64,000 bases of DNA from contig NW_027420641.1 of NCBI RefSeq assembly GCF_009905375.1, forward strand, positions 1-64,000, given 5' to 3'. Under the pieces are notes generated by a model that saw only the letters and a program-made list of their open reading frames with translations, made no database searches and was not told the origin of the DNA. This document shows positions 12,201-24,832 of the stretch, one piece after another. The stretch comes from Apium graveolens. Lineage: Eukaryota > Streptophyta > Magnoliopsida > Apiales > Apiaceae. How positions within the stretch are numbered: the stretch's first letter is position 1; every line of letters begins with the position of its first letter. Position numbers and translations under genes: made by a program.

Positions 12201-13615
12201 TCGCCTGGGAAATATCGGTGAGTTTTCCTTTCCATCTAGTTATGACTTCTTGGTGGAGCCGTATCAACAAGTTTCTACTTGGGGAAAGTGGGGACGAGCT
12301 TTACGTTTCAGAGTCATGGATTTCATCTGAACTAGGAGTAGCGTAAGTGGTCGAGTGGCGCCGGCCCAGCCTAATTATATTGGCCCAAATGGCCTGGAAG
12401 TTCCGCTAAGACGGTCCATTCCTTAGGAGTCCAGTGTTCGGTTTATAAGTAAATCCGACAGGTTCTCCTCTACATGTAGAAAATGGTGGGGTTGCACTAC
12501 TACGACTGATCATCGTAAGTGGTCTTCCTGGCGCGGCAAACTCCCGTAATGAGTTCATCATCCAATTGGATATTTCTGCAACACTACCCAGAGCACTTCG
12601 ATAGAAAGGCTACGGTTGGGCGATTGTTGAGTGTTGGTAGGGTCAAGTTTTCAAAATGATGTTTGCATCAAATGAAGTATCTCATAACTTCATTTTATTT
12701 TGATGATATTTTAAAGATTGAATCTATTCAAGTATTATCTTGTAGTCTCATCTATGTGATGAACTTTTGAACTAATTATAACTTGAACGGTGGTAGTTCA
12801 AGTAGTATTTGGAAAAAGATATAAGTATATTGGAGTATCTTGTAACTTCATCTTTAAACATTATATCTAGTAAATGATTATCTTATGCATGTCAAAGATT
12901 TTCAGAAAAATGTTGAGACAAGGATAGATATATGAGATCACCTTGCAACGATAGTTTTATACAGTTATAAACTGGAACTCTGTGTATATTATGCATGGAA
13001 GAGGACTTCCAAGATTTTGAAAAGTATATATGTATATATACTAAATATTTTGCGACTTCATCGCATTAAGATATCAAACTTGGTTCATTTCTTTTGACCA
13101 AGACTTTCATGAGTACTATGAGAAGGCTCATATACTATAAATCATTATACATATTATTTTGGTGGGCTTGCTGCTCACCCTTGCTTTCTTCTTTCATCAC
13201 ACAACAACAGATAGAAAAGATGAACAAGACCAAGCTCTCAATTCGCGAGCGGATAGGAAACGTTCCGCAATTTCCTATAGGCGTTGATGTCGCTGTAGCT
13301 GAGGTAGGAACTACCAATAGGCTAGGCTTCAACTTTTGATGTACCATATTTATGTATATTTATGAATTGTAATAATGGCAAAGAAATGTAAATTTATTCA
13401 GAAACCCTTTTAAGGTGTATTGGCATATAATTGTGGAATAAAATGACTTGTGATTATTTTTGGATATTCATCTCTGAGACTATAACTTGTGGTGTGTGTG
13501 TTTATTGTGGGGTCACAGTACAGAGTAGTTGATTATTTATTAAGATTGGGTGTTATTAAGGGAAATGGAACTCGTGACAACCCGGATCCCCGACCCCGGA
13601 TTTGGGGGTATTACA
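9284..13615 (+). repeat. LTR 2 of array A (complete, 4332 bp)
   Basis: It starts tgtaataacccc and ends gggggtattaca, where a G-to-A change has altered the usual gggggtgttaca. It serves as 3' LTR of internal region 1 and 5' LTR of internal region 2. It includes five 55-bp repeats, an AT microsatellite near 11328-11361, and an 81-codon ORF (13094-13339) that I regard as chance. Confidence 0.92.
11405..11681 (+). repeat. 55-bp tandem repeat, 5 copies, in LTR 2
   Basis: This is the same unit as at 1424-1801, with five copies instead of seven and the same variant final unit (gaggacttatgactccg). Confidence 0.9.
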
Positions 13616-13619
13616 GAAA

Positions 13620-13631
13620 TGGTATCAGAGC
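13620..13631 (+). other. Primer binding site, internal region 2
   Basis: TGGTATCAGAGC lies 4 bp after LTR 2, matching tRNA-Met. Confidence 0.9.
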
Positions 13632-14028
13632 TAAGCGTTATAAACCTCAGAGATGATGTGACGTTAAGATAATAAGTTCATCAGATAATAAGAACTCTTG
13701 CCAAGTTCATAGTCGGGCTACCTAACGTAGTACTGACAGTTAAAACCCTTATGGGAACCCTTATAAATATCGTGATAGAAGCGTAGTTCGTTATCGTAGA
13801 TGGTAGTGGGACTCCGAACCCCGAGGTTGAGGAGCAACAACGCAATGATGTTTAATTAGTTATTGGAGATCAGATTGTGGATCCAATAGAGCGTCCTAAC
13901 GCAGGACCGGATGATGTTCATATTGAGGATGTAGCGATTGAGGATGTTGTCCTAGAAGGGATTATCGCTGAGAAGGATCCCGTGAAGGATCCTGACAAGA
14001 ATGAATAAAGGATCACTGAGGAATTGAT

Positions 14029-14888
14029 GACCATGGTTAGGGCGACTACCAGAGGTAGGATTGGCCGGTCACTACCAGAGGTTCGTTCAAGTTTGTAAAG
14101 ATAGTAGCCCCTTTAACGTGGCTTACTCATAAGACTGAGAAGTTCGAATTGACAGAGAAATACGAGAACAGCATTTAAGAACTGAAGCAATGATTGGTGA
14201 CGGCCCCTATGATGGCATTGCCGGATGGAAAAGGAGATTTTGTGATCTGTAGTGACGCTTCGCATAAGGAATTAAGGTGCTTCTTATACAGCACATCAAG
14301 GTAATCGTGTACGCGTCAAGACAATTAAGGGAATATAAAATTGGATATCCCCACCCATGAGCTTGGGCTCGTGGCAATAGTTTTATCCTAAAGATTGGAG
14401 GCACTACTTGTATGGAGAGAAGTGCGAGATTTACCTAAGCCATAAGTGCTCTAGTACATTTTCACGCAGAAAGAGCTCAACATGCGCCAAATGAGGTGGT
14501 TAGAGCTAATCAAGGATTACGATTATGAGATTCTTTATCATTCGGGGAAAGCCAATGTGGTGGTTGATGCCCTTAGTAAAAAGGAGAGACTCAAGAAGAT
14601 AATGTCTTTGAGAGAGTTTATAAGAGGTTTTGAGAAAATGGAAATAGAAGTGAAGGTAACCGGAGCCGGTACCGAAAAGCTGTTTGAAATTGCAATACAG
14701 CCCGAATTATTGGAAAAGAACAGATTGTGCCAGAAAAAGTGATAAATGAAGGCAGAGAGCCAACAAATAGATAAGAGATTAATACCGAGAAAGATGATAA
14801 GGGAATAATGAGGTATTCCTACAGAATTTGGGTTCCAAATGTTCAAGAGCTTAAAGATGAGATCTTAGATGAAAGCTAGTTTGAGGAA
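14029..14888 (+). pseudogene. Extra RNase H/integrase-N fragment, internal region 2
   Basis: This is the counterpart of 4136-4995. The frame at 14482-14742 encodes the RNase H end, [14 protein letters not shown], then a [20 protein letters not shown] motif with A-to-V, and the RNase H-integrase linker. The integrase start IWVPNVQELKDEIL follows at about 14828-14868. It lies between the primer site and gag, as in the other copies. Confidence 0.7.
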
Positions 14889-15082
14889 TAAGATTTAGAG
14901 CAAACCCTGAACGTGATAGTCAGGGAGGTCGCCATCAAGATAGAAGGAACCCATAACATGATGAAGTGGAAAATGAGGATCTAAATTATGTAGGATGACC
15001 CCGATTATGGGGAGGAGGAGGGAATGTTCAGACTAAGGAAACAGAAGTCGAGTAAGGAAAGGAGACCCGAGACGGTACTCCT

Positions 15083-15727
15083 ATACGAAAATTTATGGAC
15101 CTTTCTAGACAGAACTTAGACTATTATCCCCAACCACGACCCTGAGGAAACAATGCAGTGAGAAATTCTTTCAGGGCCTTTAAGTCGCTAAGCTCTCAGA
15201 GTTCCAAGGAACAAGCTGACCCAGTCGAGGCAAGAGCCTGGCTAAAAGAAATATAGGAATTATTTGAGATTCTAAATGATTGTCGAATCACAAAAGACTG
15301 TTTTTGTCACTTACCCTCCTAAGAGAGAGGCCACCCGCTGGTGAAAGTCCAAGAAAGGCACGGAGTCAGAGGTTACAATAAACTGATTAAAGTTCAGTCA
15401 ATTATTTTCAGGAAAGTACTTCCCAAGGTTATGGAGATAGTGTAAAAGCTTTAGAGCCAGAACAAAGGCGGACGAGTATGATGAATTATGAATCTAAGTT
15501 GTAAAAGTTGTCAAGATTCGTTCTGAGGACACGAATCCAGAATGACGGGATGTTTGAAATCAATGCTTATGTTGTGTTGGTTCATGAAATAATGATAAGA
15601 GAAAGGAAAATAAAAAGAAACTGAAGTGGAAAGGAATATAAAGGCAATAGAGTTTGAGGAATGATAAGGAAGTTGGGTATGAGGAAAACCTAAAGAATCG
15701 TAGCAATAGAAATAGAAAAGTATGTAA
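15083..15727 (+). pseudogene. gag remnant, internal region 2
   Basis: It shows the same capsid motifs as 5190-5830 (EARAWLK, SQKTVFVTYPP, ADEYDELYESKL, LSRFV) with the same conserved-Trp stop. The frame is broken throughout. Confidence 0.7.
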
Positions 15728-16434
15728 TCGTCAGGATGAGGGTGATTCACCATGAGTTAAATTGATGGTTGAAGGCATAAGAGATACATATATATTTATC
15801 CCCTGTATGTTGGGAGGATTTGAGGAAACCTTGAGATAGTTCGAAGGATAAATATTGAGACGCGGATAGACTGAGGAGACAAGGAAGTAAGAAATTAGGA
15901 AAATTGGATGAAGGAAGTGACCTTCAAGAATGTGAAGTGTAAGACCGGTGGCTTGATACCCAGGAAGGGAGATGCCAGGTATGAGAGATATCCCAACATT
16001 GAGATGACTGTTGAGATAAACAACAAAAGTAAATACAGAATTATTAAGAAGAAGTTCACGTTGAACACGACCAATATCTTCTAGAACATCCTTGTTATCG
16101 TTACCAAATCAAGCAAGAAAAGTAGATAACCGTAGTTATCTTTTTGAGGCCATATTGATTGACCTCATTTTGAATACAGATGTTATTGTGAAATTAGGCA
16201 TATACTATCGAGGTGGGAATGATTGAATAAGACACCCTTATCAGGGATATATGACTTGATTTATCCATGGAAGGATGCATGTACCTTTTTAAAGGTGGAA
16301 TTAAATATAGAACATCGGTAACTTAAAATAAATCCTAGGGGAATGCATAAAGGTTGGCATTTCACCCTTAATAGGGATAATATGAGTTTTGACAGTACAA
16401 ATTGGAAGGACTAAGGTATCAACAACCTCTAAGG

Positions 16435-16990
16435 ATCAGTGGAGAAATTTTTCAGAAGTATATAGACAATGGTTCTAGTATTAGTAAATGGTATTTTGAT
16501 ATGCCCTGTATCTCGGGAATACAGGAGGAACGATTCAAGGATAACCTTAGAGGTCTTACAAGAAGAAAGGTAATATTCAAAGTTCTGAAGAATAGAAATC
16601 TTGATAAAGGAAATATGACGTAATTATAATAATGCCAAGTGGGGCACGTGTTAAACCATGAGAAGTATAGATTGAACCAATGGGGGTCAGAATTGTTAAA
16701 GCAAGAAGGACCCAAGATAAGAGACGTCCTAAGTATGATCGAGAGTCAGTCGTGACAATGTTAACCTCTAAAGGCTGAGGCAATAACTTATGGAAAAATG
16801 GTGATATTTTTTTTACTCATCAGATTTTAAGGAAAACATCTTCACACAAGTAGTGATTGAAGTGAGGTAGAAATTGAGTTGGAGGTGGTTAAAAGGACAT
16901 TGATTGTAAGGAAATTTTACTATCCGGAAAGGCCAAAGAGGTGGCCAACACTTTAAGTGTAAGAGGACAATTATCGGCGCTCGTGCCAGA
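16435..16990 (+). pseudogene. RT and RNase H end remnants, internal region 2
   Basis: This is the counterpart of 6540-7095. The RT segment with LVLVNGILICPVS and LEVLQEERLYSKF is visible, and the second RNase H end is near 16930-16985. The catalytic Asp pair is absent. Confidence 0.55.
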
Positions 16991-18375
16991 AGAATACAGT
17001 AATAATGGTTAAAGCCGTGAAGGTTGTATTATGGTTTTAAAGATCGACATTCCTTCTGATGACTGTGCAATACCCAACCGTAATAGTAGTTTGGCAAAGG
17101 TTTAATTCGTATAATCACCATGAGCGGGCTATCTATCTTAGAAGGAACTACCCTGAGGATAATCCAGGACCATGTTTCAAAAAGGACTAAACGAACCTTC
17201 GAGTTAAGTCTTCTATTGAAGGTATATGATTAAGAATGGTATTAACCTGCTATCGTTGCTTTGATTGAAACTCTTCTGCAATTTTATCTGCTTCATGTCA
17301 TGAAAGTATGTCAGAATTTGGAGTGTTCTTCATGAATTATGAATGGTGATTATGTTAACTCCTTAGAAGAATTTGATACGACATGTATGGACTCTGTATG
17401 GTTAGCTATTAAGCTTTCATAGAAAATGAATAACTATAGTAGGTCAGCGATGGACCACAGTAATGCAACAATGATTCTGCGAGTAAAGAGTCGATTACAA
17501 CCGTGAGAGTTGTATTGGAATGCATGTTGAGATTAAGTACCACTAATCGGGTTGTGGTGATGTATAAGTTATCATTGATAAACTAATTAAGTAGATTATC
17601 TACCTATTGAATACTTATTCCTTCTTATCAATAGAGAGTCGTATTACTATACGAGGAAGGTTGCGGTGCAAGCATATAATTCTAGTAACAATGATGTATA
17701 AAATGAGATTCCAGATTCGATTTTCGATGTCGAGGGAGTTTCAAAGGTGATTGAGTATAAGCTCGAGGAAGAGCATGGGTCCATAGAATGATGGACGGAA
17801 TAGCAAAAATATTTAAGCATGCAAAATGCGATGCGATAATACTTGATGTTGATATATATACACATATGTTTTGTTCTCCTATGACAAACCTCTATAGTTC
17901 AGAGGTAGACTCCAAGCCAGATATTTTGTGGCAGTATATTTTTTTTCATATATACAATTCTCTTCAATTCGTTCTTTTCTTTTCATTTTATATAAGCTGA
18001 GAAGAACAACCCTTCTAGAAGGGGAGGTATTGCCGAATGACTATCTATCTGTGTGATAGAAGCCTAGTAGAATACCACATGTTGTTTAATTGCTTGTCAA
18101 GTACTAAAGGCTGGCCACCTTCTGTACTAACTATGCAATAGAACAAGTGTTCATGATCATAGTGATCTCTCAATAAATTCTTTTACTTCTATATGAAGGA
18201 CCAAGCTTTCGATGATGGAGGCAGCTGGAGAGGAAGTGGTACCAAGTATGGTGGTATTCCGATTCTAACGCATTCGTGATACTAAGGTTGACATGGTTAT
18301 TAAGAGGTTATAAAACTCTAGCGAGTAAATGTATATCAAGAATAGTATTATGTACGGAAGGTAGTAGTGATTACG

Positions 18376-19150
18376 AACTGGAAAAGAATGGGTATTGAGA
18401 AGGAAAAGCTATAATGCTAGAAGCTATGATGAGAGTCTATGCAATAGACTTGAAAGAATTTAGAATGATCACTTAACGCGGATTGAGTTTTCTTACGACA
18501 ATAGATCATATGTCATTATCGAGATGTCGCCTTATGAGATCCTTGAGGGAAGACGATGTCGATCTCCCTTATGTTAGGATGAAGTTGCAGAGCGCAAGAT
18601 GCTCGGACCAGCAGTGGTCCAAAGGACCAAGGATATAATAGATCTAATCAGAAGACGGCTGGTAATAGCCCAAGATGGACATAAGAAGTATATTGATTTG
18701 ACACGAAAGGATAAAGAATAAGAAGTAGGGGACCTAGTGTTGTTATAGGTATTCCCTTGGAAAGGATGGATGAGGTTCGGAAAGAAAGGAAAGCTAAGCC
18801 CACGAATTGTTGGACCCTTGGATATATTAAGACGTATTGGGAAGTTAGCATATGAGCTAGCCCTACCCCTGAACATGTAGCAAGTTCATAACATGTTCCA
18901 CGTATCAATGTTAAGGAAGTGTAATCCGGATGCCAGATAATAGGGGCATATGAGCGCATAGACATGCAACCAGACGTAACCTATATGGAGCAACCAGGAA
19001 GGGTTATAGATCGAAAAGGAATGAGTGCTTAGAAGAAGGGTTATCATGCTAGTCAGAGTTTGCGGCACAACCACAATGTGGGAAAATTGACTTGAGAGTT
19101 AGAAAGTGCAATGCTAAGAAAGTATCCCCATTCATTTTCTATCTGATTCC
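18376..19150 (+). pseudogene. Integrase C-terminal remnant, internal region 2
   Basis: This is the counterpart of 8480-9255, with the same alignable motifs (ERKMLGPAVVQ, RFGKKGKLSPRIVGP, VSMLRKCNPDA) and the same stop in the LVLL.V segment. It ends at the polypurine tract at 19163-19179. Confidence 0.7.
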
Positions 19151-19179
19151 GGGACGGAATCCTTTTAAGGAGGGGAGAC

Positions 19180-21179
19180 TGTAATAACCCCAATTTTTGG
19201 AATTTTTGAAACCTTGATGAATAGTAACTTTTGCTGACTATGCTGATTAAGAAAAATTATCAGACCACGCTATATAGGAGTACTGTTATGGAAATTCTAA
19301 GATCGTATTAGTATTCCATAAAGTAAATGAATGTATGTAAAGGTCGTCAGAATTCGAATTCGAACACTTTGATTTTTCCTGAAAATCCACCAGATACCGA
19401 CAGAATTGAGTATAAGGTAACATGATTGAAAGAATTTTAATTCAAGGATTATAAATGAGGATCATTAAAGGATTATAAAATATTAGGAAAGATTTAGGGA
19501 AGCTCAAATAATGAGATCCTGGATATGATCCCTCAAACAGGTATCGAGAACGAAAGTTAAGCGAACCGTAAAACAAATACGCAACCAAGAGATAAGCTTG
19601 TACAAGAATCCAAGGTATTATGACATCATCAAACCACAAGACAAAGACATGTGGCAAATAGATGACACAAGCAAGATGACATAAGCATAACAAGGGGTTT
19701 TGTTTTGTTGGTTGATTTTGAGCCATGTAAAATTTACCATGGTAAAAAGCTAAAACATTTTCTAAGGCAAAAAGGAGAAGCAACCAAGCAAATATCATAA
19801 AACACAAAAATTAGAAGTTGACTTTAAACTGCCATATCTCCTTTAATACTCACTCAAATGTTATGTTCTATAGCTTGTTGGAAAGGTATTGAGATGGCCT
19901 ACAACTCTTGTTCACAAGTCTCGTCCAAATTAGCATGGTAAGACCCTTATTTTTATAGTTCTTTCAATCGGACTTTTAAAAACTTCAAATCCTAACTTTG
20001 TGTTCTTGATTTCTTGGAAAGATCAAGCTTGTAGGAGGCTCCCTAAGGTTTCCTAGCAACTTAACACCTCTCAAGGAAGGTATAAAATTCAAACCCTAGC
20101 CTTTACTTTGATTATTAGTGAGTTTGAAGGTTGAGTTTCTAAATGAGAAGCATGATCTTTGATTATTAGTAGTTTGATTTGAATTTGGAGTGATTTGGTG
20201 AATGAATCTTGTTATAGTTAATAGAACTTGATTGTGGTTGGTTGAGGTGAAGAATATGAAGAATAAGGACTGGTATAGTATTATTTAGTTGATGTTTTGA
20301 TGTGTTAATGATTGTGGGTTGTTTGGTGAGGTTTTGGTGTAGTGAGAAACTTGGAAAACTCGTAAACATAGCCGTCGTAATGCCCGTTTTCCTTAGACTG
20401 TTGTACATGAACCTCGGACCAGATAACTCACTGAACAATCTGTAACTTTTCCATGATTAGATAGTTCATGTTACGAGCTTCGTTTTGATATATAGTTCGT
20501 TTGATTCCGATGTACGGTTTAAGAGAAACGACCGTTTTAAGTAACGGCATTTCACGACCAAACCATTACCCCTCGCCTTACTTTGAAACCTTGGTTAAGG
20601 ACCTTAAAGGACTAATTGGAGTACGAATAATTTATATAAAGTGTATTATGCAGTTGGTAAGGCACTCGTGAAAGAATCGCCTTAAAACCCTTAATGGTTA
20701 ATTTATTAAAAATGGTGGAGCCGAGGGTACTCGAGCGACTTAAGTAAATCGTTAAGCGCGAAAGCGAACGTTAGGACTCTAAATGGTTAAAGTCTAGTTT
20801 CTTAAGCGACCGGGGTTTAATTCCGACTTATGTTGTTGTTCATAGGTTATCGGACCTACTCTAAGCTTAAGTCTACCCCGGAGCACTCAGGCAAGTTTTC
20901 TACCCGTTATACTGTTGTTGTGATGTAAATATATGTATATGCATTATCTTGTGATAAGTGCATGATTTTTATTAGCAAATTTTGCGATATATTGGAGCAT
21001 GCTGATATGGTATATATGCATGTCTGTTTCGTAATCTTGATATCTAATTGTTGATTCAATTGCTTATAAGTTGCATAATATCTATGCTAGATATAAGCAG
21101 TAGTTCCGTATACCCTTAGTATAGGGGACCCAAAGGTGAACATATTTTCTAAACCGGGAGACGATGTTCCCGAGTATAT

Positions 21180-21214
<35 letters not shown>

Positions 21215-23360
21215 GAATAGTTTTTAAAACTATGAATCAATTCAGGGTTATTTGATAACTTTATTTTATTATTGAATATTATTTTGAATATTCATTCGAG
21301 GGCTTATGACCCCGTTTATTTTATAATTGAATATTATTTTGAATATTCATTCGAGGGCTTATGACCCCGTTTATTTTATTATTGAAAATTATTTTGAATA
21401 TTCATTCGAGGACTTATGACTCCGATTATTTACAAATTATTATTCTTAATTTTATTAAAGAATAATGTGTCGATAATCAAACTCACTTTTGATTATTCAA
21501 ATAAAGATAGTACTTTCGTATAAGTATATCTTTGGTTATTTAATATACATTGCAAGTATAAGTTTTAAAACTTCTACTTCAATTATTTTTATAAAGATTA
21601 TTCTTTATGAGAATATTATTTAAATAATAATATTCGGATATTTTCTAATAAATTGGGACTGATTTATTTCATTAAATCAGCATTACTCCAAACATTCTTA
21701 AAAATGTTTGCGAGTCTTCAAAATGATTTTAAAAGTTAGAGCGGATCCCAAAACTCATTTTTTTATATATGTAAGATCTTCCTTTCAAAGGGGATTTAAA
21801 TATTCGCTCAAAACCTGAGGGATCCGGCTCTGTGGTGTGTTTTATATTCGCAACAAGATTGCTATTTTGATAAAAGAGTTTTTGATTACTTACCCAATAC
21901 TCGGGAAGTAAAATTCTTGGAACAAGTTAATCCATTAACAGGCATCTCCTGGGAAATATCGGTGAGTTTTCCTTTCCATCTAGATAGGACTTCTTGGTGG
22001 AGCCGTATCAACAAGTTTCTACTTGGGGAAAGTGGGGACGATCTTTACGTTTCAGAGTCATGGATTTCATCTGAACTAGGAGTGGCGTAAGTGGTCGAGT
22101 GGCACCGGCCCAGCCTAATTATATTGGCCCAAATGGCCTGGAAGTTCCGCTAAGACGGTCCATTCCTTAGGAGTCCAGTGTTCGGTTGACAAGTAAATCC
22201 GACAGGTTCTCCTCTACATGTAGAAAATGGTGGGGTTGCACTACTACGACTGATCATCGTAAGTGGTCTTCCTGGCGCGGCAAACTCCCGTAATGAGTTC
22301 ATCATCCAATTGGATATTTCTGCAACACTACCCAGAGCACTTCGATAGAAAGGCTACGGTTGGGCGATTGTTGAGTGTTGGCAGGGTCAAGTTTTCAAAA
22401 TGATGTTTGCATCAAATGAAGTATCTCATAACTTCATTTTATTTTGATGATATTTTAAAGATTGAATCTATTCAAGTATTATCTTGTAGTCTCATCTATG
22501 TGATGAACTTCTGAACTAATTATAACTTGAACGGTGGTAGTTCAAGTAGTATTTGGAAAAAGATATAAGTATATTGGAGTATCTTGTAACTTCATCTTTT
22601 AAACATTATATCTAGTAAATGATTATCTTATGCATGTCAAAGATTTTCAGAAAAATGTTGAGACAAGGTTAGATATATGAGATCACCTTGCAACGATAGT
22701 TTTATACAGTTATAAACTGGAACTCTGTGTATATTATGCATGGAAGAGGACTTCCAAGATTTTGAAAAGTATATATGTATATATACTGAATATTTTGCGA
22801 CTTCATCGCATTAAGATATCAAACTTGGTTCATTTCTTTTGACCAAGACTTTCATGAGTACTATGAGAAGGCTCATATACTGTAAATCATTATACGTATT
22901 ATTTTGGTGGGCTTGCTGCTCACCCTTGCTTTCTTCTTTCATCACACAACAACAGATAGAAAAGATGAACAAGACCAAGCTCCCAATTCGCGAGCGGATA
23001 GGAAACGTTCCGCAATTTCCTATAGGCGTTGATGTCGCTGTAGCTGAGGTAGGAACTACCAATAGGCTAGGCTTCAACTTTTGATGTACCAGATTTATGT
23101 ATATTTATGAATTGTAATAATGGCAAAGAAATGTAAATTTATTCAGAAACCCTTTTAAGGTGTATTGGCATATAATTGTGGAATAAAACGACTTGTGATT
23201 ATTTTTGGATATTCATCTCTGAGACTATAACTTGTGGTGTGTGTATTTATTGTGGGGTCACAGTACAGAGTAGTTGATTATTTATTAAGATTGGGTGTTA
23301 TTAAGGGAAATGGAACTCGTGACAACCCGGATCCCCGACCCCGGATTTGGGGGTGTTACA
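19180..23360 (+). repeat. LTR 3 of array A (4181 bp)
   Basis: It starts tgtaataacccc and ends gggggtgttaca. It lacks about 54 bp present in LTR 2 (LTR 2 positions around 9925-9978), with short homology (gacttt / aacttt) at the break, and carries only three 55-bp repeats. It is the outer right LTR of the array and abuts Copia D coding sequence at 23361. Confidence 0.92.
21258..21424 (+). repeat. 55-bp tandem repeat, 3 copies, in LTR 3
   Basis: Three units of the same repeat, ending with the variant gaggacttatgactccg. Confidence 0.9.
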
Positions 23361-24500
23361 GCTGGCCCAAGTATCACTTTCGGAGATGACAATAAGGGTT
23401 ATATTGTGGGATATGGCTTAATTTCAAAAGTTAATGTCATCATTGAAGAGGTTGCCCTAGTGGATGGACTCAAGCACAATTTGTTGAGTATCTGCCAGCT
23501 TTGTGATAAGGGCAACTGAGTAACATTCAATTCTGAAGCATTTGTTGTAACTAACAAAAGAAGCAACAAAGTCGTTCTCACTGGAGTGAGAAAAGGGAAT
23601 GTGTACTTAGCTGATTTCAACTCATCAAATGCATAGTCAGTTACTTGTCTATTCAGCAAGGCAAGTCAAGATGAAAGTTGGATATGGCACAAAAAGCTGT
23701 CCCACCTTAATTTCAAGACCATGAATGAGCTGGTTAGGAAAGATTTGGTAAGAGATATTCCCCAAGTGGAATTCTCAAAGGAGGGACTGTGTGATGCCTG
23801 TCAGAAAAGGAAACAAATCAAGGCATCATTCAGAAAGAAGCTTGATTCAATAATTGAAGAACCTTTACAACTGTTACACATGGATTTATTTGAACCAGTA
23901 AACATATTGTCAATCTCAAATAAAAGGTACTGTCTAGTAATTGTGGATGATTTCTCAAAGTTCTCTTGGACATATTTTCTCAAGTCCAAAGATGAAGCTA
24001 GTGAAATCATCATCAATCACATAAGACAAGTCAACAATCATCATGATTTCAAAGTAAGAAGAATCAGGAGTGACAATGAAACTGAGTTCAAGAATTCTGT
24101 AATGAGATCATTTTGTGAAGAGAATGGGATCATGCATGAGTTTTCAGAAGCAAGAACCCCACAACAAATGGAGTGGTGGAAAAAAAAGAACAGATCTCTT
24201 ATTGAAGCTACAAGGACAATGCTAGAAGAATCAAAGTTACCAACATACTTTTAGGCTAAAGTTGTAAATACTGCATGCTACACTCAGAATATTTCTTCGG
24301 TTAATCAAGCAAAATACATGACACCCTACCAATTGTTCAAGAATAGAAAGCCAACTCTAAAATTTCTTCATGTCTTTGGCTGTAAATGTTATATCTTAAG
24401 GAATCAAACTGATCAGCATGAGAAGTTTGATGCCAAAGTAGATGAAGGAATTTTTGTTTGATATGCTGTTGGAAAAGCATATAGAAACTACAATCTAAGA
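23361..24500 (+). pseudogene. Copia D protease tail, GAG-pre-integrase and integrase (broken)
   Basis: The His/Cys zinc domain is visible (WHKKLSHLNF, then CDACQKRKQ), followed by the core with the first Asp (LLHMDLFEPVN) and second Asp (IRSDNETEF). The expected catalytic Glu is gone. Near 24168-24190 a one-base deletion followed by a one-base gain in an A-run leaves the block MEWWKKKNRS in a frame that is correct again downstream. Nonsense codons are TGA 23517-23519, TAG 23634-23636 and TAG 24252-24254, the last where Trp is expected. It cannot make an active integrase. Confidence 0.85.
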
Positions 24501-24832
24501 ACTAACATTGTTATGGAATCTATACATTTGTGTTTGATGACAAAAAGATTGAAGGACTGCAAGATGGAGATTTCCATGACAACCTCAAATTTAACAATAT
24601 TGAGATGGCTTGTGAAGACAGTGATGATGAAAGTGATCAAGAACCAATGTCTAAGGAAAATGCAGAAAAATCTACAACTAATGAAGCACATAATTCAACA
24701 TCTGTCAAAAGACCAAGTGCATCATATGTTGGAAAAAAATTTGCATCATCTGTTGAAAGGCAAAATTCAACATCCGTTGAATCATCAATAGAAATTGAGG
24801 GCCAATACTGATCAAAATCAGAAAGGACCCCA

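Larger units (their letters stand above)
13616..19179 (+). mobile_element. Internal region 2 of array A (decayed Gypsy interior)
   Basis: This 5.56-kb near-copy of internal region 1 has the same remnants in the same order: primer site, extra RNase H/integrase-N fragment, gag, RT, RNase H end, integrase C-terminus and polypurine tract. Differences from region 1 are scattered single bases and short indels. The stretch around 17000-18370 is too decayed to name and lies where integrase N and core would be. Confidence 0.85.
1..23360 (+). mobile_element. Family A Gypsy tandem array (LTR-internal-LTR-internal-LTR)
   Basis: Three direct copies of a long LTR alternate with two near-identical internal regions, with a period of about 9.9 kb. 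The motif cccagcaactttaaactgcc occurs at 1 and 9964, and a shortened form occurs near 19822. LTRs start tgtaataacccc and end in ttaca. Each internal region starts with a tRNA-Met-type primer site and ends with the polypurine tract aaggaggggagac. A single insertion gives two LTRs, so three LTRs sharing two interiors indicates unequal recombination between LTRs, or insertion of an already tandem product. The right edge at 23360 abuts Copia coding sequence. The left end lies outside the window, so the target duplication cannot be checked. Confidence 0.9.

Noticed and set aside
13094..13339. 81-codon ORF in LTR A (also 22839-23084), with an overlapping antisense frame
   Set aside because: It lies wholly inside the LTR, is broken in LTR 1 (around 3350), shows no known motif, and the antisense frame is equally open. 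Chance opening in a recently copied repeat is the simplest reading.
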